Shown: positions 18,225-28,162 of the stretch, piece by piece | Position numbering within the stretch: position 1 is the first letter of the stretch | Layout: each line of letters opens with the position of its first letter | Source: Paenibacillus massiliensis 2301065 = DSM 16942 | GTDB taxonomy: Bacteria > Bacillota > Bacilli > Paenibacillales > Paenibacillaceae | Assembly: GCF_000377505.1 (NCBI RefSeq) | Contig: NZ_KB898191.1 | Span: 310,001 to 374,000, forward strand | Length of the DNA stretch: 64,000 bases | Direction of reading: 5' to 3' | Translations under genes and position numbers: made by a program | The notes under the pieces: generated by a model | What the model saw: only the letters and a program-made list of their open reading frames with translations | What the model was told of the DNA's origin: nothing | Database searches by the model: none

Positions 18225-19124
18225 TTAATCCATGCGCTTGGCTGCTGTAAGCTTTCTGTAGACTACTTTACCGATAAAACGAGCGGAGAGGTTGAACACC
18301 AGCACGAGAATGACGAGAACTGCAGATGCTCCTGCAGCGATCTGTGCTGAATCGGGTGCTACACCCTCACTGTTAACCTTCCAGATATGAACGGCAAGTG
18401 TCTCCGCAGGACGCAGCGGATTAATGGGCGACCGTGGGCTCAGTGGATTCCAATCCGTGAAATCTAATGGAGGTGTCGTCATACCTGCTGTAAAGAGCAA
18501 GGCAGCCGCTTCCCCGAAGATTCTGCCTGCAGACAGGATTGTGCCTGTCATAAGACTTGGCAGTGCTGCTGGCATCAGAATGGAGGTGATGATCTTCCAC
18601 TTGGACAAACCCAATGCGAGACCCGCTTCCTTCTGCTCCTTCGGTACAGCTCGCAGCGCCTGTTCTGTCGTACGCACCATCAATGGTAGATTGAAGATCG
18701 CTAACGCCAGTGCACCGGACAAGAGAGAGAAGCCCAGGTTGAAGGTATTTACAATCAGAAGCAAGCCGAACAGACCAATTACAATAGAAGGGAAAGACGA
18801 CAGCACCTCTACCGTAAGACGGATAAAATCCGTTATCCGACCTGGTCTTGCATATTGTGCCATATAAATCCCTGCGCCCCATCCCAGTGGAATGGTGATC
18901 AACAAGGTCAGAATGAGCAAGAATACCGAGTTAAATAGCTGAGGTCCGATCCCGCCACCAGCTCGTAGTGTCTGAGGAGCGCTCGTCAGGAAGTCCCATG
19001 AAATATGACTGATTCCTCGATACAGAATATAACCGATGAGTCCTACCAGAATCGCTACAATGAGTAGAGCAAAAAAACAAATGACTACTGTGGCGACCTT
19101 ATTTATCGTTTTTGCCTTCATCAT
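18225..19124 (-). CDS. pstA: Phosphate ABC transporter permease PstA
   Basis: Inner-membrane permease of 299 residues with about six helices. It begins with a Lys-rich cytoplasmic start and has ISWDFLTSAPQTLRAGGGIGPQL, split here by family pattern, then GWGAGIYMAQYA and the EAA-like segment KEQKEAGLALGLSKW. It forms the channel with PstC. Its start overlaps the pstC stop by 4 bp. Confidence 0.95.
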   Translation of the reverse strand: MMKAKTINKVATVVICFFALLIVAILVGLIGYILYRGISHISWDFLTSAPQTLRAGGGIGPQLFNSVFLLILTLLITIPLGWGAGIYMAQYARPGRITDFIRLTVEVLSSFPSIVIGLFGLLLIVNTFNLGFSLLSGALALAIFNLPLMVRTTEQALRAVPKEQKEAGLALGLSKWKIITSILMPAALPSLMTGTILSAGRIFGEAAALLFTAGMTTPPLDFTDWNPLSPRSPINPLRPAETLAVHIWKVNSEGVAPDSAQIAAGASAVLVILVLVFNLSARFIGKVVYRKLTAAKRMD

Positions 19125-20035
19125 GAAATTCGGTTTCTCCTTTCAAGCATTCTTACCAGCAGTACGAAGACAAAGGTCATGAGCAGGAGAACCAACGCCA
19201 TACTCCACAGAGCATTGTTATGCACCGTGTTCATAGCCGTATTGCCCATACTGAGGGTAATGACACTCGTCAGGGTAGAAGCTGATTCCAGCAGGGATGT
19301 AGGCACATGCGGTGCATTACCAATAACCATCTGCACAGCGAGTGCTTCTCCAAAAGCACGTGCCATACCAAGAACTATACCTGTCAGCAATGCAGGCAGC
19401 ATCGTCGGCACAACAACTCGTGCAATCGTCTGCCAGCGGGTTGCACCCAAGGCATAGGAGGATTCGCGCAGTCCCTTGGGCAGTGATGCCAATGCATCAG
19501 CCATAATACTAGTAATGGTAGGCAAAATCATGATCGACAGAACCAGACAGCCCGCCAAGATCCCGTTACCCTGACCACCAAAAATATTACGCAGCAACGG
19601 AACAAGTACAGACAGACCGATAAATCCGTAGACAACGGATGGAATTCCGGAGAGCAGTTCAATAGCTGGCTGCAAGATGCGCTTGCCAAATTTCGGCATA
19701 ATCTCTGTCATGAATAGCGCGGCACACAGACTAAGCGGGCTTGCGATCAAGGCCGCCAGTATGGTAACCAGAAATGAGCCTGTAATGAACGGCAGTGCAC
19801 CAAATAGCTTCGGCTCTCCATCCGGTGCCCATTTGGAACCGAAGAAGAAATCTTTAATACTAACACCATTCACATAAAAGGTGGCCACTCCCTTAGAAGC
19901 GACAAAGTAAACTATAGAGATGATAACAGCAATCAGAAAAACGACACAAACCGACGTCAATAACCGGCCGGTCCATTCTTCCCAAAAGTGTTTTTCTTTC
20001 CATCTTACGTCTTGGGCTTGTTTATTTTGTTCCAT
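19121..20035 (-). CDS. pstC: Phosphate ABC transporter permease PstC
   Basis: Inner-membrane permease of 304 residues with about six helices. PstC marks are KDFFFGSKWAP, LLSGIPSVVYGFIGLSVLVP, and the coupling segment LPKGLRESSYALGATRW. It lies 104 bp after pstS, with a strong stem-loop in that gap, and overlaps pstA by 4 bp. Confidence 0.95.
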   Translation of the reverse strand: MEQNKQAQDVRWKEKHFWEEWTGRLLTSVCVVFLIAVIISIVYFVASKGVATFYVNGVSIKDFFFGSKWAPDGEPKLFGALPFITGSFLVTILAALIASPLSLCAALFMTEIMPKFGKRILQPAIELLSGIPSVVYGFIGLSVLVPLLRNIFGGQGNGILAGCLVLSIMILPTITSIMADALASLPKGLRESSYALGATRWQTIARVVVPTMLPALLTGIVLGMARAFGEALAVQMVIGNAPHVPTSLLESASTLTSVITLSMGNTAMNTVHNNALWSMALVLLLMTFVFVLLVRMLERRNRIS

Positions 20036-20077
20036 GGATGCCTTCCCTTCATATCACATCGTATACCGTCTTATAAC

Positions 20078-20114
20078 CGAAGAATAGAGGCGGAACTATT
20101 CCGCCTCTTCTTCG
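20078..20114 (-). other. Stem-loop between pstS and pstC
   Basis: GAGGCGGAA (20087-20095) pairs with TTCCGCCTC (20099-20107). A second stem, CGAAGA (20078-20083) with TCTTCG (20109-20114), closes it across a 2-nt bulge. The T-run is poor, so partial termination or protection of the pstS transcript is likely, giving more PstS than membrane parts. Confidence 0.7.
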
Positions 20115-20139
20115 TTATACGATCCAGATCAAAGCCGGA

Positions 20140-21078
20140 TTATTTGTTGGTGACATTTCCGTCTACATCACGTGATACTTTCATACCGCTCATCGGGATG
20201 TAGCCCAGATCAACAACATCGGATTTTTGAATTTCATCGGACAGGATGTAATCCAGGAAAGCTTTTACATGTGGAGCAGGCTCACCTTTAGTGTACATGT
20301 GCTCATAAGCCCATACTGGATATTCACCGGATTCTACTTTTTCTACAGTAGCTTCAACACCATCATATTTCAGAGCAGTTACTGTGTTGTCCAGGTAAGA
20401 CAGTGCAAGGTAACCAATAGCGCCTGGAGTTTCAGCAACCAGCTTTTTTACTGTACCGGAAGAATCTTGTTGAATGGAGCCTGGAAGATCTTCAGTTTTT
20501 GTGCCCAGAGCGTACTTCTCGAAAGTAGCACGTGTACCGGAGCTGCTAGGACGGTTGATGATTACGATCTCTTGGTTCGCTCCACCAACTTCGCTCCAGT
20601 TCTTGATTTTACCAGTGAAGATACCAACCAGTTGGTCCTTAGTCAAGCCGTCCACGCCAACTTGTGGGTTAGCTACTGCGGACATTGCTACTACAGCTAC
20701 CAGGTGGTCAACCAGCTCATCTGCGCCAGTCTCCAGCTTTTCTTCAGCAAACACGTCAGAGTTACCGATATCCGCTTGTCCGCCGGATACTTGTGTCAGA
20801 CCCGTACCACTACCGCCGCCTTGAACTTGTACAGAAATATTTTTATACTCTTCTACAGCCATGAACTTCTCTGCAGCCTGCTCTACTAGCGGCTGAAGTG
20901 CACTGGATCCTACAGCCAGAACGTTACCGCTAAGCGCTGGTGTCTCCGAGCTGCTGCTTGCGTTGTTTGCTGGTGTTTCTCCCGCACCTTGACTCGCGTT
21001 GTTCGTGCCTGATCCGCATGCAGCCAGCAGGAACACCATAGTTAGAGTCATCAGAATGAACGGCCATTTTTTCAACAT
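20140..21078 (-). CDS. pstS: Phosphate-binding lipoprotein PstS
   Basis: Phosphate-binding protein of 312 residues. The lipobox LLAACGSG gives an acylated Cys, followed by a Ser/Asn-rich linker and the binding domain. Ligand motifs are GSSALQPL, QGGGSGTGLTQV and NRPSSSGTRATFEKY. It is anchored outside the membrane and feeds PstCA. AGGGGAGG precedes the ATG. The PHO-box array upstream indicates control by PhoP. Confidence 0.95.
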   Translation of the reverse strand: MLKKWPFILMTLTMVFLLAACGSGTNNASQGAGETPANNASSSSETPALSGNVLAVGSSALQPLVEQAAEKFMAVEEYKNISVQVQGGGSGTGLTQVSGGQADIGNSDVFAEEKLETGADELVDHLVAVVAMSAVANPQVGVDGLTKDQLVGIFTGKIKNWSEVGGANQEIVIINRPSSSGTRATFEKYALGTKTEDLPGSIQQDSSGTVKKLVAETPGAIGYLALSYLDNTVTALKYDGVEATVEKVESGEYPVWAYEHMYTKGEPAPHVKAFLDYILSDEIQKSDVVDLGYIPMSGMKVSRDVDGNVTNK

Positions 21079-21137
21079 TGTACTTGTCCTCCCCTTAATA
21101 AGTGACGGTTTTTGTTTATTCCCATCAGCACTTCTAC

Positions 21138-21191
21138 ATTGTAGAAATCGAATGTTAGGTTAAAAACATCGTTTTGTAAAAATAATATTAA
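21138..21191 (-). promoter_or_regulatory. PHO-box array and -10 of pstS
   Basis: On the minus strand four boxes repeat every 11 nt: TTAATA (21191-21186), TTTACA (21180-21175), ATGTTT (21169-21164, weak) and CTAACA (21158-21153). After 9 nt comes the -10 TACAAT (21143-21138). No -35 is needed in PhoP-activated promoters. Confidence 0.65.
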
Positions 21192-21318
21192 ATAATCATA
21201 GATAAATTATTCTTTTGTATATAAAATATCTATGTAACTTCGTTTTTCACTATCATCTTTATAAAACTTTGGGGTTATCAGGAAATGAATATTTCACACA
21301 TGAGGTGTACACGGATAG

Positions 21319-22365
21319 ATGAATATACTCAAATTACAGATTCTTGTCCTCATCGACAAATATCATAAAGTAACGGAGGTCGCACAGTCACTGAAGCTGA
21401 AGCAACCAACCGTGTCCTTTCACATGAAAAAAATGGAGCAGGAGCTTGGAGTACGCTTATTCGAGACCGGCCGCGGCAGGACAAGTCTCACAAGTGCTGG
21501 CAAGGTGCTGCTCAGCTATGCGAAGCAGATTACGACTCTTGATGCATCCGCCCGGCAGGCGTTAAAGGATTACACTACTCAACATGCAACTCAAATACGA
21601 GTAGCTGCTGAGGATATTCCCGGTAATTTTATATTGCCGACACTTATTGCGAATTATTCAGGCAGGTACCCCGCAGCAACTGTGAAGCTGATGGTCCAGA
21701 CAAGAGAGAACATTCTGTCGATGCTGGCTGCCGGAGAGGTTGACATTGGATTCACACACGAGCAACCCGATGCTTCTCTTGGTCTCAATTCAAGCATCAT
21801 TCTGGAGGACGAGATTGGTATTATACAAACTGTGAATGATCACACTGGGAATGCTGCATTGGATTCTTACAATAGGGAACATAGAGCTACTGAGGAACAA
21901 GGTAGAGAGCATCAGACCACAGAGCACAGCATCACTGAGCGCGGGATTATGGGGTCCTCGATTACTGAGCAATGGATTGAGGAGCAAATGAAGGCTGACC
22001 GATTGATCGTTCAGGATGCTAGCAGCCTGCTAGGTCAGTTCACGCAGCGCTGGTGCGAGTATCGGGAGCACAGCTACAATGCTGGACTAGAAATGAACTC
22101 CACTCAGGCACTGGCCGGCATGGTGCAGAGCGCTAACCTGATCTCCTTCTATCCACGCATCGCTTCATCCCAACTGCCACAAGCAATCAACTGGCAAGCA
22201 ATATCAGTGGGGCAGGGAATCAATCGCTCGCCATTGTGTCGCTATCAGGTATGGATGCATAGCCGTGCAGAGTCGTTAACTCCAGCAGGTGAGCAGCTTA
22301 CAGCCCTGATCAACGAGTGGAGCAAGCAGAGGCTGGAGCAAGAGACCGTAGCCCATCCTGGATGA
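21319..22365 (+). CDS. LysR family transcriptional regulator with a repetitive insert
   Basis: LysR-type regulator of 348 residues. The winged HTH (about 1-60) has KVTEVAQSLKLKQPTVSFHMKKME and so on in family form, followed by a substrate-binding domain from about residue 92. Between the two lobes, at about 174-225, there is a hydrophilic insert rich in Glu, Thr and His with repeated TE-x-x and GREH/REHR units, which LysR proteins normally lack. The target and effector are unknown. It is divergent from pstS, and GAGGTG lies about 10 nt before the ATG. Confidence 0.8.
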   Translation: MNILKLQILVLIDKYHKVTEVAQSLKLKQPTVSFHMKKMEQELGVRLFETGRGRTSLTSAGKVLLSYAKQITTLDASARQALKDYTTQHATQIRVAAEDIPGNFILPTLIANYSGRYPAATVKLMVQTRENILSMLAAGEVDIGFTHEQPDASLGLNSSIILEDEIGIIQTVNDHTGNAALDSYNREHRATEEQGREHQTTEHSITERGIMGSSITEQWIEEQMKADRLIVQDASSLLGQFTQRWCEYREHSYNAGLEMNSTQALAGMVQSANLISFYPRIASSQLPQAINWQAISVGQGINRSPLCRYQVWMHSRAESLTPAGEQLTALINEWSKQRLEQETVAHPG

Positions 22366-22451
22366 ATCTCCATTTTGATGCTGCCTTGCATTAAAGATGA
22401 CTAGGAGTAGGTCCTCTACTGCCAGATAGTCCGAGGGTGCAGCTACCGTAC

Positions 22452-22495
22452 GCAAAAAAACGCCCCGGCGTAGATTTCTCTACTGCCGGGGCGTT
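22452..22495 (-). terminator. Terminator of pyk
   Basis: AACGCCCCGGC (22459-22469) pairs perfectly with GCCGGGGCGTT (22485-22495), extended inside by GTAG/CTAC. On the minus strand the stem runs into seven T. It may also stop the convergent LysR transcript. Confidence 0.9.
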
Positions 22496-22559
22496 CCCTG
22501 AAGTATTCAGTAATTATGCAATTTACGGACCAGATTCATTCGTCTAACGACGCCCAGTC

Positions 22560-23987
22560 TTATACGTCAGCTGCAACTTGGCTGATCTTGATCAGGTTCG
22601 TAGATCCGGAGCGTCCGAGTGGAACACCTGCTGTAATGACTACCAGGTCGCCATCCTTCACAAGTCCGGATTTCAGGCCGCCCTCCATAGCATTGTTGAA
22701 CAGCGCATCCGTTGTATCGCAAGCGTGTCCTTCTACTGCTACTACACCCCATGTCAGAGCTAGACGACGCATCGTCTTCTCATCGGTAGTAACAGCCACG
22801 ATTGGAGCTTCTGGACGATATTTGGAGATCATGCGTGCTGTTGTACCTGATTCTGTGGAAGTCAGGATTGCTTTGGCGTGCAGATCCAGTGCAGAGATAG
22901 CTACAGATTGGCTGATCGCTTCAGTGATGCTGATCTCTTGAGCTGTTCTTTGCTTCTTGAACAGTTGACGGTAATCCAGTGCAGACTCTGCTTTCTCAGC
23001 AATACGAGCCATAGTCAGTACAGATTCAATCGGATACTTACCAGCAGCTGTCTCACCGGAGAGCATGATAGCATCAGTGCCGTCGAAGATTGCGTTCGCT
23101 ACGTCACTTGCCTCGGCTCTTGTCGGGCGAGGATTGCGTTGCATGGAATCCAGCATTTGTGTAGCCGTAATAACCGGCTTGCCAGCAACGTTACATTTTT
23201 CGATCATGCGTTTTTGTACGAGTGGTACTTCTTCCGCAGGAATCTCTACACCAAGGTCACCACGAGCTACCATCAGGCCATCGGAAGCTTCCAGAATTTC
23301 ATCCAGGTTATCCACGCCTTGTTGGTTCTCAATCTTGGAAATAATCTGAATGTGTCCTGCGTTGTGCTTTTGAAGCAGCTCACGGATTTCGAGCACGTCA
23401 CTAGCTTTGCGCACGAAGGAAGCAGCGATGAAGTCAACTCCCTGCTCAATTCCGAACAGAATATCATTGGCGTCTTTCTCGGTGATTCCTGGAAGAGAGA
23501 TGTTTACTCCAGGTACGTTAACACCTTTCTTGCTCTTGATCGTACCGCCATTGACAACGAGACATTTAATCTCAGTAGATGCAACCTCTACAACAGTGAG
23601 TCCAATCAGACCATCGTCGATCAGAATCGTGGAACCAGGCTCAACATCGGAAGGAAGATCGGCATATGTGATCGAGATGCGGTCTTTGTTGCCCAGAATT
23701 TCTTCCGTGGTCAGTGTCACATATTCGTCCTGAACCAATTCAATTGGTTCAACTTCAAGCTTTCCAGTCCGAATTTCTGGTCCCTTTGTATCGAGCAGAA
23801 TAGCAACATTCTTACCAAGCTCTTTGCAAGCCTGACGGATGTTTTTGATCCGGTTGCCATGCTCCTCGAAATCACCGTGGGAGAAGTTCAGACGGGCTAC
23901 GTTCATTCCTGCCATGATGAGCTTCTTCAGATTCTCCAAAGACTCACTGGAAGGTCCGATCGTACATACAATCTTTGTTTTGCGCAT
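22560..23987 (-). CDS. pyk: Pyruvate kinase
   Basis: Glycolytic pyruvate kinase of 475 residues, making pyruvate and ATP from phosphoenolpyruvate and ADP. Visible are [12 protein letters not shown], the substrate region [23 protein letters not shown], the active-site stretch [13 protein letters not shown], and [12 protein letters not shown]. It ends at core length; the extra C-terminal PEP-utiliser-like domain found in B. subtilis and Geobacillus Pyk (about 585 residues) is absent. GGAGG lies 9 nt before the ATG. pfkA, its usual upstream partner in Bacilli, is missing; the 15.5-kb biosynthetic gene group lies there instead. Confidence 0.95.
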   Translation of the reverse strand: MRKTKIVCTIGPSSESLENLKKLIMAGMNVARLNFSHGDFEEHGNRIKNIRQACKELGKNVAILLDTKGPEIRTGKLEVEPIELVQDEYVTLTTEEILGNKDRISITYADLPSDVEPGSTILIDDGLIGLTVVEVASTEIKCLVVNGGTIKSKKGVNVPGVNISLPGITEKDANDILFGIEQGVDFIAASFVRKASDVLEIRELLQKHNAGHIQIISKIENQQGVDNLDEILEASDGLMVARGDLGVEIPAEEVPLVQKRMIEKCNVAGKPVITATQMLDSMQRNPRPTRAEASDVANAIFDGTDAIMLSGETAAGKYPIESVLTMARIAEKAESALDYRQLFKKQRTAQEISITEAISQSVAISALDLHAKAILTSTESGTTARMISKYRPEAPIVAVTTDEKTMRRLALTWGVVAVEGHACDTTDALFNNAMEGGLKSGLVKDGDLVVITAGVPLGRSGSTNLIKISQVAADV

Positions 23988-24069
23988 TGTGGGTTTCCTC
24001 CGTTTTCTTCAAAAAGGTCTGTCTTTATATCTTTTTCCAACAATTAAATCTACTATACTTTTACCCATT

Positions 24070-24099
24070 TGTATAGGCATGCGGTCACTTTTTTATCAA
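24070..24099 (-). promoter_or_regulatory. Possible SigA promoter of pyk
   Basis: On the minus strand TTGATA (24099-24094), 18 nt, TATACA (24075-24070). It would let pyk be transcribed apart from the gene group upstream. The match is moderate. Confidence 0.4.
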
Positions 24100-24105
24100 A
24101 TCAGG

Positions 24106-25134
24106 TTACAGTTTTCCAATACATTCCTGAATAACCTGCGCTTCACTCTTTCGAATGCCATCAAGGTTATGTCTTATTAGTCTTATATACTCTTCTTTAC
24201 GCTCGATTTGATATTTTAAGACCAGTTGCTCGTTCACCAGACATTTGACACGCATTTGCTCCAGTATGTCCAGCCAAGCTGGCTCGCAGTGCAGCCCATA
24301 CTTTGCCGCGAGATGCTTCATCAGCATGATCAAAACTGCCTTATGATTGCTCAGCTGATGGAAGGGCCGAATGTCAAGCTTGATGCCCGCTGAAGCCCCT
24401 TGATTCAGATATCCTACTAACCAATCGTAGATACCGATCCCGTATACGGTGCGCGATACATCATAATTCTGGTGCTGGAAATGAAAGCCGAACACGTTGT
24501 CATCGACAAAGCTGTCGTTCATCTGAAGCACATGCTTACAGCTGGAGTCCAGATAGTCCATAAGTAATTGCTTTATTCTCCGCGTATCAATATAGTATTC
24601 TCTCATTTTACTCATATTAAACAGTAATATATTAAAGACTTTCTCCTGTAACATCTTCTCTCCACTCAAGCATCGAGCCTGCTCCACTTCACTATAGGAC
24701 AGCTCCAGACAGCCATATTTCCCATTTGTAAAATTATCTGCAGCAGCAAACACCCCGCGCTCTTCATTATATCCATAGACTAAGGCGACATCATGGAGAA
24801 AATGCTGACGCTGAAATCTACTGCTCTCCCGGAGAAAGTAATGATCCAAGAACATGAATATGTACTTCTCTTCACAAATCCAGGCAGACATCTGCTCAAT
24901 AAGCTTAGTCTCCAAGGCTTGCTGACTGATAATCTCCAGCTGTTCTCCCAGCTTTGCTCTCTCCACTACAGCGTATTTCAGGACATTGTTGCTTTTTACA
25001 TATAAAAAAATGCTGTTCATAAGCATCATCTCTTGACCAGAAGCGTGGGTCTGCAGCACGGCTGTAAGTCCAGCTGAAGAGCTATAGCAGTTGTTAACGG
25101 GCGGGAACTGTATCGGGAGCATCTTCCTGCTCAT
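24106..25134 (-). CDS. Cysteine peptidase/acyltransferase-like protein (BtrH_N-like?)
   Basis: Protein of 342 residues that I do not recognise with certainty. The N-terminal 140 residues look like a papain/C39-type fold: a Cys at 16 in PPVNNCYSSSAG, a His at 111 or 114 before DVALVYGYN, and D133 in AAADNF, giving a possible Cys-His-Asp set. This resembles the BtrH N-terminal family; in butirosin synthesis BtrH moves an acyl group from a carrier protein to an amine. A carrier protein and adenylation domain in the same operon make an acyl-transfer role attractive, but it is inferred. The C-terminal part is helical without clear motifs. The ATG overlaps the preceding stop (ATGA). Last gene of the operon; no terminator was found before pyk. 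Confidence 0.5.
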   Translation of the reverse strand: MSRKMLPIQFPPVNNCYSSSAGLTAVLQTHASGQEMMLMNSIFLYVKSNNVLKYAVVERAKLGEQLEIISQQALETKLIEQMSAWICEEKYIFMFLDHYFLRESSRFQRQHFLHDVALVYGYNEERGVFAAADNFTNGKYGCLELSYSEVEQARCLSGEKMLQEKVFNILLFNMSKMREYYIDTRRIKQLLMDYLDSSCKHVLQMNDSFVDDNVFGFHFQHQNYDVSRTVYGIGIYDWLVGYLNQGASAGIKLDIRPFHQLSNHKAVLIMLMKHLAAKYGLHCEPAWLDILEQMRVKCLVNEQLVLKYQIERKEEYIRLIRHNLDGIRKSEAQVIQECIGKL

Positions 25135-26189
25135 AGATTGCACCAAGAATCTTCCGACGCGGACTGATAGGCTGCCTTCACAATCCGCAAAGAGCATAGT
25201 CCCTCTTCCCCTGGCGCAATCAAGGGCTTGCCTTCCTGAATGGCATCAATGAAATTCTGTGTAATCAGTTGATGTCTCTCGAACTTCTGATAGGACACCG
25301 GGGTGGACTGTTCAACATACTGCGGCTTGGCGAACATATCCTGCTCGTGCTTATTGAACACATCGTCTGCTTGCGCTAATTGGGTAAATTGGAGAATGTC
25401 CTTCTCGATTACAATTTTACCCTCAGATCCAATAATCTCCAATCTATTGGTTCCTGGATATTCCGATACAGAGCTGATGAATAGTCCCGACGCCCCATTG
25501 GCGTATTCCGCATAGATAGTCGCCTCATCCTCCACCTCAATCATCCGATGCTTGCCACAGTATATGAAAGCACGAATACGGCTAGGCATCCCGCACATCC
25601 ATTGCCACAGATCCAGCTGATGTGTCGCCTGATTGATCAGGATTCCTCCCCCTTCACCTCGCCAGGTCGCTCTCCAGCTATTCGAGTCATAGTAGCGCTG
25701 GGTGCGGAACCAATCCGTCACAACCCAGTTCGTTCTTCGGAGCTCGCCTAGCTTCCCTTGCATAATCAACTCTCTTGCCTGCTGATAGATCGGGATGGTC
25801 CGCTGGTTGAACATCATGGAGAATACAATCCCTCTGGCCTGCGCCTCTGCATTCATAGCAGCTACCTCTGCCACGTCAATGCCTGCTGGCTTCTCTAGCA
25901 GCACATGTAGATTACAGTTCATCGCATACGTCGCAATCTCAGGATGGCTCACATGGGGGGTTGCCACCAGTACAGCGTCTAACTCCCCGGATTCGAGCAT
26001 TTCCTTATAGTTGGTGTACAGCTTGATCTCTGTCCCGTATTGCCCACTCAGCTCTTGCATCACCTGAAGATTATGATCACAGACTGCTGTAAGCCTGCAG
26101 CCCGTGATTTTGTTCTCAAATAAATACTTCATGTGCTTGATGCCCATGCTGCCAATACCCACGACACCTATTCGTACGAGGCCGTTCAT
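25131..26189 (-). CDS. Gfo/Idh/MocA family oxidoreductase
   Basis: NAD(P)-dependent oxidoreductase of 352 residues. The Rossmann motif is [15 protein letters not shown], then [12 protein letters not shown] and the family catalytic-lysine motif LLEKPAGID. The C-terminal domain has [18 protein letters not shown], with a conserved His. The family usually oxidises or reduces sugars, sugar nucleotides or cyclitols. In this operon it may modify a sugar-like part; the substrate is unknown. ATGA overlaps at both ends indicate coupling with panD and the following gene. Confidence 0.85.
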   Translation of the reverse strand: MNGLVRIGVVGIGSMGIKHMKYLFENKITGCRLTAVCDHNLQVMQELSGQYGTEIKLYTNYKEMLESGELDAVLVATPHVSHPEIATYAMNCNLHVLLEKPAGIDVAEVAAMNAEAQARGIVFSMMFNQRTIPIYQQARELIMQGKLGELRRTNWVVTDWFRTQRYYDSNSWRATWRGEGGGILINQATHQLDLWQWMCGMPSRIRAFIYCGKHRMIEVEDEATIYAEYANGASGLFISSVSEYPGTNRLEIIGSEGKIVIEKDILQFTQLAQADDVFNKHEQDMFAKPQYVEQSTPVSYQKFERHQLITQNFIDAIQEGKPLIAPGEEGLCSLRIVKAAYQSASEDSWCNL

Positions 26190-26593
26190 CCCTTCTCACT
26201 TCCTTGTGCAGGATAGAACTCTCCATGTATTTCCTTGTTCTGTAGCTGCTCGATACGATTGCCGTGGCCCATAAAAGCAATGATGGGTTCGTGGGATTTT
26301 GCTGCTTGCCGCTCCATATAAGCATAGGAGATAATGATAACTTCATCTCCGGGCTGCACCAGTCTTGCTGCCGCTCCATTCAAGCAGATGACTCCACTGC
26401 CTCGCTCACCAGCAATAACATAGGTCTCCAAGCGGGCACCATTGGTGTTATTTACTACCTGTACCTTTTCATTAGAGAGAATCTCCGTTGCATCCAGGAT
26501 GGCCTGATCAATAGTAATGCTACCTACATAATGAAGATTTGCCTCCGTCACCGTCGCCTTATGTATTTTCGACTTCATGACTGCAATATACAC
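26186..26593 (-). CDS. panD: Aspartate 1-decarboxylase proenzyme
   Basis: Pyruvoyl-dependent aspartate decarboxylase of 135 residues, making beta-alanine and CO2. The self-cleavage site lies in HYVGSITID; with the GTG start at 26593 it is Gly24-Ser25, the same numbering as E. coli PanD, which supports this start. AAAGGAG lies 9 nt upstream. Other family motifs are [13 protein letters not shown] and the active-site region [17 protein letters not shown]. The gene overlaps the adenylation gene by 35 bp and lies away from any panB or panC, so it probably supplies beta-alanine to the operon's product rather than only to pantothenate. It could also be the sole panD copy; the window cannot tell. Confidence 0.9.
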   Translation of the reverse strand: MYIAVMKSKIHKATVTEANLHYVGSITIDQAILDATEILSNEKVQVVNNTNGARLETYVIAGERGSGVICLNGAAARLVQPGDEVIIISYAYMERQAAKSHEPIIAFMGHGNRIEQLQNKEIHGEFYPAQGSEKG

Positions 26594-28160
26594 GGTAACC
26601 CGCTCCTTTCAATTGTTTTCGATCAACTTTGCCATTATGGTTCAACGGTAAGGCATCTGCTCTATGAAACGACCGAGGTACCATATAATGTGGGAGCTTA
26701 TCCTTCAGGAATGCTCTCCATTGCTCGCCTGACACAAGCTCCTGGCTGATATAGAGAGCGAATAAGAAAGGCGACTGTGCTTGATCATCCACACCTGACA
26801 CAGCATGTGTAACCAAAGGATGCAGCAGCATTGCCCTTTCAATCTCCTCAGGCTCTATTCGCCGTCCTTTGAGCTTAATTTGATGGTCTACCCGTCCAAC
26901 AAAACAAAGGTTACCGTCTGCTTGTCTGCGTACCAAATCTCCCGTCTTGTACACCCGTAGCTGTTTCCCCTGATGCTCATATACTAGGAAGCGGGCTGCT
27001 GTCTCCTCAGCATTTTGAATATATCCCCTAGCCAGACATTCTCCGGTAATGTACAGCTCGCCTGTATGGCCATCTTCAATCGACTTACCGTGCTCGTCTA
27101 GAATCAAGGGCTCCGTATGACGAAGGAACGCTCCGATATGAATCTCCTCCGCATTCGTGAGATTGCCGGCAGCTACCCACACGGTCCCCTCTGTAGGCCC
27201 ATATACATTGTAAATTGTAGCCTCTGTCAGCTCCTGTAGCTGGCGCAGCAAGGGGAGCGGGAATGGCTCTCCACCGACCAGGATCATTTTCACTTGGCGG
27301 ATATGCTCCCGAACACGCTCAAAGCCCAGCAGCATCGACATAGCCGAGGGAGTCATCTGAATGAAATCAATCTGCTCTTCTGCAATGAGCCTTCCCAGTA
27401 ACAACGGGTTCTGGCGATGCCGATCTTCAGCGATGATCACGCGTTTACCCATTGTCAGCGGTAGTATAGTTTCAACCATGAAGATATCGAAGGACATCGG
27501 TGCAAGACACAGGAACGTATCAAGATGTTCGAAATCTATGGCTGCACGGAAATCCAATATGAAATTGAGCAGCCCCTGCCGCGTAATCATGACCCCTTTG
27601 GGCAGACCCGTCGAGCCCGAGGTATACATGACATAGGCAAGCTCCTCCGGAGCCTGAGCTGTGCCCGGACAATTTGGACAATTCGATGCCGATCTCGCCT
27701 CTAGCTGCTCCAATTCCCGATAATGAAGAATGGTCGCATCAGCCCGAAGCTCGTCCACATTCGGAAAGCCCTCATCCATCAGTAAAAATGGAGCTTGCGC
27801 ATTATCCAGCATATACGCAACCCTGGCAGGCGGCAATTGAGCATCAATCGGAAGGAAGGCTGCACCCGACTTCATTACACCCAGCATCGCAATGAGCATT
27901 TCCGGGCCCCGGCGGGTCCATATGCCAACAAGGTCAGCAGGGCTTACCCCTGATTGCAGCAAAGCATGGGCCATATGCTCCGAGGCCTCATCCAGTTCAC
28001 GATAGGTCATCATGCTCCCCTGGAATTGGACAGCAATACGCTCCGGGTGAGACTCCACTTGTAAAGCTAGTAGCTCTAATAAAGAGACCTCCAGTTCAGC
28101 ACACAGCTTGCTTGCATTATCTACGAATGGATTGTTGGATGTAGCGGGAATCTGAGCCAT
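26559..28160 (-). CDS. Stand-alone NRPS-type adenylation protein
   Basis: Single-domain amino-acid-activating enzyme of 533 residues. Core motifs are present: A3 [11 protein letters not shown] (about 179-189), A4 near FDIFMVE (about 224-230), A5 [12 protein letters not shown]7 YKTGDLVR, A8 [20 protein letters not shown] and A10 NGKVDRK. No condensation, carrier or thioesterase domain is attached, as in DltA, so it should load the separate carrier encoded at 34073-34348. My hand alignment to GrsA reads the pocket as D, I, V, Q, L, G, V, V, W, K. Asp at the first position suggests an alpha-amino acid; known beta-alanine pockets usually differ there. I cannot name the substrate. Confidence 0.85.
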   Translation of the reverse strand: MAQIPATSNNPFVDNASKLCAELEVSLLELLALQVESHPERIAVQFQGSMMTYRELDEASEHMAHALLQSGVSPADLVGIWTRRGPEMLIAMLGVMKSGAAFLPIDAQLPPARVAYMLDNAQAPFLLMDEGFPNVDELRADATILHYRELEQLEARSASNCPNCPGTAQAPEELAYVMYTSGSTGLPKGVMITRQGLLNFILDFRAAIDFEHLDTFLCLAPMSFDIFMVETILPLTMGKRVIIAEDRHRQNPLLLGRLIAEEQIDFIQMTPSAMSMLLGFERVREHIRQVKMILVGGEPFPLPLLRQLQELTEATIYNVYGPTEGTVWVAAGNLTNAEEIHIGAFLRHTEPLILDEHGKSIEDGHTGELYITGECLARGYIQNAEETAARFLVYEHQGKQLRVYKTGDLVRRQADGNLCFVGRVDHQIKLKGRRIEPEEIERAMLLHPLVTHAVSGVDDQAQSPFLFALYISQELVSGEQWRAFLKDKLPHYMVPRSFHRADALPLNHNGKVDRKQLKGAGYRVYCSHEVENT

Positions 28161-28162
28161 CG

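Noticed and set aside
22878..24047. Plus-strand open frame of 389 codons opposite pyk
   Set aside because: It lies wholly antisense to a clear pyruvate kinase gene, is Cys/Ser-rich, and has no family motifs or ribosome site.
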